Positions 29,851 to 36,474 of a stretch of DNA of 40,224 bases are shown here, one piece after another; the stretch's first letter is position 1, and every line of letters begins with the position of its first letter. The notes beneath the pieces were generated by a model. That model was not told the origin of the DNA. It saw only the letters and a program-made list of their open reading frames with translations, and ran no database searches. Position numbers and translations under genes: made by a program. This stretch comes from Legionellaceae bacterium (GTDB lineage: Bacteria; Pseudomonadota; Gammaproteobacteria; Legionellales; Legionellaceae), in the NCBI GenBank assembly GCA_947474165.1, contig CANJHO010000014.1, positions 1-40,224 of the forward strand. Direction: 5' to 3'.

Positions 29851-30412
29851 GTTCCCACTCCTTCACTTTCACGAAACTTAAAATTGATAAACGCCCGAAT
29901 CGATAGCGATACGTCAGTTCATAGCTGATCCGTGCGGACTTCAGATCCCGGCTCCCAACAAAGCGATTGAGTACGCCCGTGACAGTAGCTTTCAGTGCGC
30001 GCGGATCTAATTGCATGTCGGTGATAATAAAATCACTGGATATTTTGTTTTTTTGAACAACTGCCGCCTCATGCGCAAGGATTAATTGCATCGCTCCATA
30101 ACGGCTGCCATCCACAAACATCAGTAAGCGTTTGTGAGTTGATGCTACCGTTTCTGGCGTGACATTCAGACGTGAATAAATAAAATTCTCGCTCATCATG
30201 CTCAAGTATTTTGGTGAAACAGCTGAATCTGAATTTGCAAAGCCAGTACCACCTTCAAATGGTGTTACAAGCGTGCGTTGATGCAGGCTTGTGTACCAAA
30301 CCAATGCCACCAACAAAAGGTTTGCAGCTAGTAACCCAAACACCAGTGCCACCATCAGGTTAAATCGTGCGGACAACTGGCTTAATCGATTTTGATAAAC
30401 ACTAAAGTCCAT
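29843..30412 (-). CDS. traE: TraE: VirB8-like inner-membrane protein
   Basis: Bitopic inner-membrane protein of the F channel, structurally related to VirB8. The open frame reaches back to 30535. The start at ATG 30412 (MDFSVYQNRLSQL) has AGAGGTG just upstream and gives 189 residues, one more than F TraE. It begins right after the traL stop, and the longer frame would overlap traL. One membrane helix lies at about 18-40. The periplasmic domain contains VSPKYLSMMSENFIYSRLNVTP and ends VKVKEWEHA. Confidence 0.93.
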   Translation of the reverse strand: MDFSVYQNRLSQLSARFNLMVALVFGLLAANLLLVALVWYTSLHQRTLVTPFEGGTGFANSDSAVSPKYLSMMSENFIYSRLNVTPETVASTHKRLLMFVDGSRYGAMQLILAHEAAVVQKNKISSDFIITDMQLDPRALKATVTGVLNRFVGSRDLKSARISYELTYRYRFGRLSILSFVKVKEWEHA

Positions 30413-30422
30413 AAATACACCT

Positions 30423-30722
30423 CTATGCGACCCACACCCGGAGGTGTGAAGCGGGTAATTTAGGTAAAAAAAACGTTGTGATGGCATTAGGCAAATGCCA
30501 ATAAGCCAACACCAAAAGGACACGAGGGCTACCACCTTTTTTTAATTGACGCAGTGCCGCAACTAAGCCAAGCCCAAGAATGGCGACCATCATTTTCTGG
30601 TTACACAGTGCCAACAATCCAAAGCACGTGACTGCCACTACCAACTCATCCAAGGTCAAACTTAAATAGCGCTTGGGCTTATCCAGATCAGTTAGAAACC
30701 GATACAACACTGCGTCATTCAT
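30423..30722 (-). CDS. traL: TraL: small inner-membrane pilus assembly protein
   Basis: VirB3-like membrane protein required early in pilus assembly. The 99 residues (F: 91) start RFLTDLDKPKRYLSLTLDEL, a typical TraL N-terminus. Two hydrophobic stretches follow at about 27-60. AAAGGAGGT precedes the ATG at an ideal distance. It lies 15 nt downstream of traA. Confidence 0.92.
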   Translation of the reverse strand: MNDAVLYRFLTDLDKPKRYLSLTLDELVVAVTCFGLLALCNQKMMVAILGLGLVAALRQLKKGGSPRVLLVLAYWHLPNAITTFFLPKLPASHLRVWVA

Positions 30723-30737
30723 AAGTACCTCCTTTGT

Positions 30738-31025
30738 TTAAAACACAAACGTTTTAAGCAGAAACGCCGGAATAAACGCCACACCGGCCACGCCTAAAAA
30801 GACCATCGGATTTTTGCTTTTCACGGCCATTGCCGTGGCCAACATAATGTCCACCAAGATAAAAACTTTCCAAAATTTCGAGCTGCTTCCCAATGAATCA
30901 GCGATGTCTCCTTCTAAAGCGCGACCTAATAAATCCGTCGCAAAAGCTGATTTTGCTATCAATACCAAGGGTAAAACTGTCGCACCGTATTTCACGGCTT
31001 CCGCACATTTTTTAATCATTCTCAT
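30738..31025 (-). CDS. traA: TraA: F-type pilin precursor
   Basis: Major pilus subunit. The 95-residue precursor has a leader of about 29 residues ending KSAFA. This predicts a 66-residue mature pilin starting TDLLGRALEG, close to the 70 residues of F pilin. Two hydrophobic helices (KVFILVDIMLATAMAV and MVFLGVAGVAFIPAFLL) are joined by the short basic loop KSKNP, as in F pilin. GGAG lies upstream of ATG 31025. traQ and traX, which help insert and acetylate F pilin, are not seen. Confidence 0.92.
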   Translation of the reverse strand: MRMIKKCAEAVKYGATVLPLVLIAKSAFATDLLGRALEGDIADSLGSSSKFWKVFILVDIMLATAMAVKSKNPMVFLGVAGVAFIPAFLLKTFVF

Positions 31026-31046
31026 CGCTTTTCTCCGCTTTTAGGT

Positions 31047-31078
31047 AAAAAAATCCCCTGAGCCAGTGATTTGACTCA
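31047..31078 (-). terminator. Hairpin with T-run between a short leader ORF and traA
   Basis: On the minus strand a 6-bp stem (TGAGTC ... GGCTCA, one G-T pair, 8-nt loop; 31078-31059) is followed after GGGGA by seven T residues (31053-31047), 21 nt before the traA ATG. The T-run sits five bases away from the stem, so it is an imperfect intrinsic terminator. If functional, it would separate transcription of the upstream winged-helix gene from the tra operon or attenuate the operon. Confidence 0.3.
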
Positions 31079-31140
31079 TTTTTAATCAAATTTGTTGTTC
31101 TACTTAGAAAATACCAACCAGTGCTTTCACTAATCCTGAC

Positions 31141-31167
31141 TTAAGCGCTAGAAAAACCTTGCATCAT
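31141..31167 (-). other. Possible short leader ORF upstream of traA
   Basis: A strong ribosome-binding site AAGGAG (31176-31171) precedes a doubled ATG (31167 and 31164), but the frame closes after eight codons (MMQGFSSA). In the +1 frame the sequence continues without a stop as LKSGLVKALVGIF before TAA, so a former small gene broken by an indel is also possible. It sits between the winged-helix gene and traA. There is no direct evidence of function. Confidence 0.25.
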
Positions 31168-31199
31168 GCTCTCCTTATTGTGTTTGTTAACGGAATCCG

Positions 31200-32177
31200 T
31201 TACACCGAGGCGGCCATAAGTTTTAATTCAAGTTCTTGCATTTTTTTACGTGCACCAGTTAAAACGACCTCAATATTCTCGCGCACTGACACGTTTGCTA
31301 AATCAAATAACCGCTGAAAATGATTGACTTCGGCTTGAGCTTCGTTGAACCTTGCTTGCAACATAACCAAGGGGCCATCTAATTTTTTTTGTGCCGCAAG
31401 GATCATCTCTGCTGGCGTTTGCCATTCCCCGCGACAAATAACCGTACGCATTGCATTTAATTTTCGACCAAAATCTTGGCCTGAGCCCTTGAAATGGCGC
31501 GGATTGAGAAGACAATATTCAACTTCCCCCGCTGAAACACAAAAACCCTGCTGACCTACCGTTTGCACCAGCGACTCGAGGCGTTCACGCTGATAGGGCG
31601 TCAGTGCTGCCCCAATAACCGCGTCTTCTGGCGCTGCCGGGTTAATAAAACCTAATGCCGAGGGAGGGGTGTGTGATTGTTTTTTTTGATTAGAAAAAGC
31701 AGCGGCTTGTTTAGCATCGCTTGCTGCTGCTTTTATTATTTTATTTTCTGTATATTTAATATTATTATTATTTATTACTGTCGGCTTTTCCGGTCCCGGG
31801 AAATCCGTCTCCGGCAAGTCCGTGCCCTGAAAATCCGTTTCCGGAATGTCAGTGTTCGGTACAATGCTATGCATGGTTTGAGGTAATTCGTGAATAATAT
31901 ATTCAAGGGCATTATACTTGCCCGTCACCGCATCGCGACGCTGCTCTTTAATGATGTACCCTGCTTGTGCCAATTCATTTAACAAACCACGCACCGAATC
32001 ACGACCATTGGTAGCCCTATTTTTTAAATCATGGACGTTTACGCACCACTCTGAAGGCAAACTCATCAAGTACGAATGCAGACCTTTTGCTCCCCACGAT
32101 AAACTTGATTGTTTTAAGCAGGTTTTATCGAGAACAAGGAAGTTGTTTTCTTTTTTCTGGACTCGAAGTACTGTCAT
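31200..32177 (-). CDS. Winged-helix (HTH_36-like) DNA-binding protein, possible replication or regulatory factor
   Basis: From ATG 32177 (GGGG upstream) the product has 325 residues; a TTG four codons earlier is the other option. Residues 1-100 look like the winged helix found in plasmid and phage replication proteins: LSWGAKGLHSYLMSLPSEW, then NGRDSVRGLLNELAQAGYI and YNALEYIIHELP. A short repeated linker follows (IPETDFQGTDLPETDFPG), with Pro, Thr and Asp every few residues, then an Asn/Lys stretch. The C-terminal 130 residues form a helical domain I cannot place. It is transcribed toward traA, 174 nt away, and diverges from the repressor gene. It could be a regulator of the tra operon or a replication initiator for the excised circle. 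I cannot choose. Confidence 0.7.
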   Translation of the reverse strand: MTVLRVQKKENNFLVLDKTCLKQSSLSWGAKGLHSYLMSLPSEWCVNVHDLKNRATNGRDSVRGLLNELAQAGYIIKEQRRDAVTGKYNALEYIIHELPQTMHSIVPNTDIPETDFQGTDLPETDFPGPEKPTVINNNNIKYTENKIIKAAASDAKQAAAFSNQKKQSHTPPSALGFINPAAPEDAVIGAALTPYQRERLESLVQTVGQQGFCVSAGEVEYCLLNPRHFKGSGQDFGRKLNAMRTVICRGEWQTPAEMILAAQKKLDGPLVMLQARFNEAQAEVNHFQRLFDLANVSVRENIEVVLTGARKKMQELELKLMAASV

Positions 32178-32246
32178 CTTTAACCCCAAATATAAAATTT
32201 TGTGTTTTAGCTTTAATTGCAGTGCGTTTCACGCTGTCTAGTCCCT

Positions 32247-32265
32247 TAAGTAAGCAAGTTACTTA
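32247..32265. promoter_or_regulatory. Inverted repeat in the divergent control region
   Basis: TAAGTAA (32247-32253) and TTACTTA (32259-32265) form a perfect 7-bp inverted repeat around a 5-nt spacer. It lies 70 nt upstream of the winged-helix start and could be an operator for one of the two flanking DNA-binding proteins. Confidence 0.4.
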
Positions 32266-32351
32266 TTCAGATGACGCTTTAATCAATGATCCATCGTTAT
32301 TCTTTTGTTTTTATGTTATATTTGAATTAAATAACAATTTATTTATTTAAA

Positions 32352-32373
32352 TACGTGATAATATTATCACGTA
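32352..32373. promoter_or_regulatory. 22-bp perfect palindrome, likely repressor operator
   Basis: The half-site TACGTGATAAT is followed at once by its exact complement, giving a 22-bp palindrome with no spacer. It lies 54 nt upstream of the S24 repressor start in the shared divergent region, where self-controlled phage-type repressors usually bind. The central AT-rich part could also provide a -10 element. A looser half-site, GTGATTAT, follows at 32376-32383. Confidence 0.6.
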
Positions 32374-32426
32374 AAGTGATTATGTCAATGGTTTATTAAC
32401 TATTTCAAATAGGAACACGATACGAC

Positions 32427-33113
32427 ATGGATAATATTAAAAAATTGATTGGGCAGCGGATTCAGGTTGAAAGAAAGGCGAAGGGATTAACTCAAGCAAA
32501 GCTTGCTGAGCTAGCCGGTGGGCTCAAGCAGCCCCGAGTTAATAATTGGGAGCAGGGCATTCGAACGCCTGGGCCTGAGGAAATCAAACAATTGGCTAAG
32601 GTACTTGAGGTTTCCCCTGCTTTTTTGATGTGTCTCACCGATCGCAAACAACCGCACCCTTCGGATACAAATTATGTTGGGGCATTAATACCGTTGTTGC
32701 ATTCTGAGCAACTTGATAATCCACAACATTGGATTCAGTCCATAAAAGAGGGGGAATACGACGGTGAAGTAACATTTATACCGATTACTATAGAGCTTGC
32801 TAAAATGATAGGTGAAAATGCTTTTGCGCTGAAAATGGAAGATGAAAGCATGGAGCCTGAGTTAAGACCATTTGATGTCCTAATCATTAATCCGGATGCG
32901 ACGCCAAAGCCAGGCAATTTTGTTGTGGTAAAGAGCGACGACAATCCTGAAGTGATTATTCGTCGTTATAAACAATTATCCATTTCTAAGTCTACGCAGC
33001 AATTTGAGTTGCTTGCTACTAATAAAAATTGGCCAGATATTCAAAGCCATGAACTTGTTGGGTGTAAGATTTTAGGTACGGTTTTTAATTTAAGTAGGCA
33101 GATCATAGCATGA
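32427..33113 (+). CDS. XRE-family repressor with S24/LexA-like C-terminal domain
   Basis: Phage-type repressor of 228 residues. The N-terminal helix-turn-helix lies at about 5-65 (RIQVERKAKGLTQAKLAELA, then PRVNNWEQG). The S24 peptidase-like domain lies at about 115-228. S141 (MEDESMEPEL) and K182 (VIIRRYKQ) sit where the catalytic Ser-Lys pair is expected. The linker (70-115) has no Ala-Gly or Cys-Gly pair, so RecA-stimulated self-cleavage is uncertain, though the dyad looks intact. It diverges from the winged-helix gene and overlaps the next gene by 4 nt. It probably keeps the element quiet and could release it on DNA damage; that role is inferred from the family. Confidence 0.9.
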   Translation: MDNIKKLIGQRIQVERKAKGLTQAKLAELAGGLKQPRVNNWEQGIRTPGPEEIKQLAKVLEVSPAFLMCLTDRKQPHPSDTNYVGALIPLLHSEQLDNPQHWIQSIKEGEYDGEVTFIPITIELAKMIGENAFALKMEDESMEPELRPFDVLIINPDATPKPGNFVVVKSDDNPEVIIRRYKQLSISKSTQQFELLATNKNWPDIQSHELVGCKILGTVFNLSRQIIA

Positions 33114-34144
33114 CGTCCAAAAATAACTCTAATAGCCCCTTATCAAATGAGCAACAATTTTTTTCAGATGTTAGAGAGTTGCTTCGAACAAGCCGTGAAA
33201 CGGCTTACCGATCAATTAACTCGGTGATGATTAAAACCTATTGGCATATAGGCAAGCGAATCGTTGAACAAGAGCAACATGGAAAAGCGCGAGCAGGCTA
33301 TGGTGAATATTTAATTGTTAATTTATCTCGTTATTTGACAGATTGTTTCGGAAAGGGTTTCACTGTAGCCAATCTTTGGAATTTCAAACGGTTTTACCTG
33401 ACCTTTACTAATCTTGAACAATTCTCTACACACCGCGTAGAGAATCTATGTTGGTCACATCTCCGCCTAATTATGCGGTTAGATGATGAAAAAGAACGTT
33501 ACTACTATTTACTGGAAGCTAGTCAGCAAAATTGGACTACTCGTCTTCTGGAGCGCAATATTAAAAGTGGTTATTATCGACGCTTGCTGTCCTCGCAAAA
33601 CCTGAACCAATCTGAGATTGCAAATCAAAGCAACATACCACATCCATCTGACTTTATTAAAGATCCATATATTTTGGAGTTTTTAGATGTTCCGGAAAAT
33701 ATAACAGGGAAAGAAAGTCTCTTAGAGTCAAATATTATTGATCACCTACAAAAATTTCTTTTAGAGTTAGGCAAGGGGTTTTCATTTATTGCTAGACAAA
33801 TGCGTGTGAGCACGGAAACATCTAATTTTTATGTTGATCTAGTATTTTACAATTATCTTTTAAAATGCTTTATTATCATTGACTTAAAGACGAACAAACT
33901 AACCCATCAAGACCTTGGGCAAATGGATATGTATGTGCGAATGTTTGATGAATTAAAGCGAGGTGAAGGGGATAACCCAACACTTGGCATCATTTTTTGT
34001 ACAGATAAAGACGAGACAATTGTTAAATACTCGGTACTCAAAGAGAGTAAACAAATTTTTGCCTCTAAATATAAAACGATTTTACCAACAGAGAATGAAT
34101 TAAAAGCATTAATTGAACAAGAAAATTTAAAGTTGGATAATTAG
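33110..34144 (+). CDS. YhcG/DUF1016-family PD-(D/E)XK nuclease-domain protein
   Basis: The 344-residue protein has the two-part YhcG layout. The N-terminal DUF1016_N domain (about 10-165) reads SINSVMIKTYWHIGKRIVEQ, then GYGEYLIVNLSRYL and WSHLRLIMRL. The C-terminal DUF1016_C PD-(D/E)XK-like domain has D243 (FYVDLVFYN), D258-x-K260 (FIIIDLKTNK) and QMDMYVRMFDE. The biochemical role of this family is poorly known; members are frequent near mobile-element and defence genes. Its ATG overlaps the repressor stop (ATGA), so it is co-translated and presumably under the repressor's control. Confidence 0.9.
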   Translation: MTSKNNSNSPLSNEQQFFSDVRELLRTSRETAYRSINSVMIKTYWHIGKRIVEQEQHGKARAGYGEYLIVNLSRYLTDCFGKGFTVANLWNFKRFYLTFTNLEQFSTHRVENLCWSHLRLIMRLDDEKERYYYLLEASQQNWTTRLLERNIKSGYYRRLLSSQNLNQSEIANQSNIPHPSDFIKDPYILEFLDVPENITGKESLLESNIIDHLQKFLLELGKGFSFIARQMRVSTETSNFYVDLVFYNYLLKCFIIIDLKTNKLTHQDLGQMDMYVRMFDELKRGEGDNPTLGIIFCTDKDETIVKYSVLKESKQIFASKYKTILPTENELKALIEQENLKLDN

Positions 34145-34205
34145 CATTTAAGCTAGTTTTGGAAAGAGGTGTTAAAGACGATGCTAATAAAACCTGACCT
34201 TAAAG

Positions 34206-34379
34206 ATGAAAAAATCATTGACAAATTCAACATTAAGAGAGCGCTTTGCTATTGATCCAAAAAACAGTGCTATGGTATCCAGAATTATTCGTGATGCCTT
34301 AGATGCAGAGAAGATTCGCTGTTATGATGATACTGTTGGTAGTAAAGCGAAGAAGTATTTGCCATGGTGGGCAGTATAA
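34206..34379 (+). pseudogene. C-terminal remnant of an AlbA_2/RecG-like ATP-binding regulator
   Basis: A 57-codon frame encodes TLRERFAIDPKNSAMVSRII, then RDALDAEKI and KKYLPWWA. This resembles the extreme C-terminus of Schlafen/AlbA_2-domain ATP-binding proteins, which often end in a winged helix with SLRERF and a final K-Y-x-P-x-W-A. The several hundred residues that should precede it are absent; upstream sequence runs into the yhcG stop within 60 nt. I read it as debris of an earlier gene. The match is from memory of family motifs. Confidence 0.5.
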
Positions 34380-34530
34380 ATATACAAGTTTGTTTGACTG
34401 AGAGCTTGGTTTAGAAGATGTATTTCAATAAAAACAACATTATTTCATGAGGTTATGCATTTAAAATTGTTTGACTGGTGGTTGCTGCGCAATCTCTAGA
34501 ACACACTTTTATAAAACATATTGCAACGAT

Positions 34531-34561
34531 GAAATTATCTCACCAGTGGTGAGATAATTTC
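34531..34561. repeat. 31-nt perfect hairpin palindrome upstream of the ABC operon
   Basis: Arms of 14 nt (GAAATTATCTCACC, 34531-34544, and its complement, 34548-34561) flank a 3-nt AGT centre. No T-run follows on either strand, so it is unlikely to be an intrinsic terminator. A good ribosome-binding stretch and ATG follow at about 34570-34585, but that frame stops after three codons (MVN). It may be an operator left behind by a lost gene or one that controls the ABC genes. The 518-bp gap 34145-34662 otherwise holds only the pseudogene fragment. Confidence 0.6.
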
Positions 34562-34662
34562 CCTGAACCCAGGAAGCAGGATATGGTTAATTAAAATCGT
34601 TTAAAACTGTTGAATCGCTCATGGATGAATAAAGATAACATCTAGCGTAGTTATGCTTACCT

Positions 34663-36474
34663 ATGCTTAGATGGATCAAAGAACAATTATCGAGGCCATT
34701 ATTATTGACTAGCCTACAAATCATATCCCACTTCTTGCCATTTTTTTGGCCAAAGAAAGATTTTAGAAGAAAATTTCGAGTCATCCTCGCGCTATTGTTA
34801 GCGTTTGCAACGCTTGCTCTTAACTTAGTCGTACCCATTGTCTTTAAAGACATTGTTACAGCGCTATCGAGCCACGTCACTCATTCAAGCACGATTATCA
34901 TCGTGCTCATCTTAAGTTATGGATTACTTTGGATGATGGCAAGATTCAGTGAAAAAATGCGAGAAATGATTCTATTTTTACCAGTTTGCAAAACAATTTC
35001 CGATTATAGCACTCATGTTTTTGAACATCTGCATTCATTGAATTACACATTTCACCTGAATAAAGAAACCGGAAAAATTACGAGCGCGATAAGTCAGTCA
35101 CAGCTGGCTATAGCCATGGTGATTTCTAACGTATTATTTCGAATCACTCCGGTCATTTTGGAAATTTTAATCGCTTTTGTCATTCTCTGGTACCTATATG
35201 GCTTGAGCTATGGGCTCTATCTGATAATTATTTTAGCAAGCTATTTTGTTTTTACTTTACTAACCGAAAATAAATCCAGAACCCTGCAACGAAATTATAG
35301 CGCTTCTGAATTGAATGTCAGTTCCGCAATTACAGACAGTCTACTGAACTCAGAAACAGTAAGATACTACAACAACCAAGCCATTGAATATCAAAAAATT
35401 GATGCTTTTTTAAAAGACAGCGCCACTGCCAACAAAGTTTTATTTCGTGGTATGGGTTTATTTCAAGTACTGCAAACATTGATTATTACGACAGGTCTAG
35501 CTGTTTTATCTTACAAAGCAGGTCATCAAATTTTAATTGGGCAATTAAACGTTGGTGATTTTGTTTTAATTAATGGGTATTTATTTTTATTATTTGAGCC
35601 CTTGAACGAATTAAGCTATGACTGGAGAGACACCAAAAACAACTTGTCTAAAATTGAATATTCTGCCTATTTATTAGAGCAAACAGACGAGCTTGAGCAT
35701 GATAAACAAGAGGCTAAACCATTGATGATTACTGGCCCTCATATTCGTTTTAATAACGTATCGTTTGCTTACAGGCCAGAGCATCAAATTCTAAAAAAAA
35801 TCAACTTTGAAATTGCCCCTAATACAATGATAGGCATTGTAGGTTCCAGCGGCGCTGGGAAATCCACGATTGCCCGCTTGTTGTTAGGATTATTCGACGT
35901 GACGAGTGGAAATATCACCATTGACCAGCAAGACATTAGCACCGTAACAAAAAAATCCTTGCGCCAACACATTGGAATTGTGCCCCAAGACGTCTTGCTC
36001 TTTAATAATACCTTAAAATTTAATCTTTGTTATGGAACACTAAATCCTTCTGAACAAGACATCAACTCCGCAATTCATCTGGCGCATTTAGAAGAAATCA
36101 TCAGCAAACTTCCCAAAGGACTTGAAGCAAATATCGGTGAAGGTGGCTTTAAATTATCCGGTGGCGAACGGCAAAGGATTGGAATCGCAAGATGCCTGCT
36201 TCGCAAGCCCAAAATTTTATTATTTGATGAAGCAACGGCCTCGCTCGATACGAAAACTGAAAAAAATATTCAAGATAATATCGAGGAAGTGGCGAAACAG
36301 ACTACTAGCATCGTCATTGCGCATCGCTTGAGTACGATCATCCATGCAGACCATATCCTTGTGTTACACGAAGGAGAAGTCGTGGAAACTGGCACCCACA
36401 GAGAGCTGTTAGCAAAAAAGGGATTGTATTATGCCATGTGGAATAGCCAGCAAGAGAGTTCGAGACATGAATGA
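34663..36474 (+). CDS. ABC half-transporter, Atm1/HMT1-like, first of a pair
   Basis: Exporter-type half-transporter of 603 residues with fused membrane and ATPase domains. Membrane segments lie at about 38-60, 78-98, 152-180, 182-202, 268-288 and 295-315. The ATPase has Walker A GSSGAGKST (394-402), Q-loop VPQD (440-443), signature LSGGERQ (498-504), Walker B ILLFDEA (518-524) and H554. All catalytic motifs look intact. The ribosome-binding site at ATG 34663 is poor, so the exact start is less certain. The next gene overlaps it by 8 nt, so a heterodimer is likely. The substrate is unknown; Atm1/HMT1 relatives move glutathione- or metal-linked compounds. Confidence 0.92.
   Translation: MLRWIKEQLSRPLLLTSLQIISHFLPFFWPKKDFRRKFRVILALLLAFATLALNLVVPIVFKDIVTALSSHVTHSSTIIIVLILSYGLLWMMARFSEKMREMILFLPVCKTISDYSTHVFEHLHSLNYTFHLNKETGKITSAISQSQLAIAMVISNVLFRITPVILEILIAFVILWYLYGLSYGLYLIIILASYFVFTLLTENKSRTLQRNYSASELNVSSAITDSLLNSETVRYYNNQAIEYQKIDAFLKDSATANKVLFRGMGLFQVLQTLIITTGLAVLSYKAGHQILIGQLNVGDFVLINGYLFLLFEPLNELSYDWRDTKNNLSKIEYSAYLLEQTDELEHDKQEAKPLMITGPHIRFNNVSFAYRPEHQILKKINFEIAPNTMIGIVGSSGAGKSTIARLLLGLFDVTSGNITIDQQDISTVTKKSLRQHIGIVPQDVLLFNNTLKFNLCYGTLNPSEQDINSAIHLAHLEEIISKLPKGLEANIGEGGFKLSGGERQRIGIARCLLRKPKILLFDEATASLDTKTEKNIQDNIEEVAKQTTSIVIAHRLSTIIHADHILVLHEGEVVETGTHRELLAKKGLYYAMWNSQQESSRHE

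Noticed and set aside
30413..30535. N-terminal extension of TraE
   Set aside because: It overlaps traL, and ATG 30412 has a good ribosome-binding site and gives the F length.
34531..34561. Rho-independent terminator
   Set aside because: The hairpin is strong but no T-run follows on either strand.
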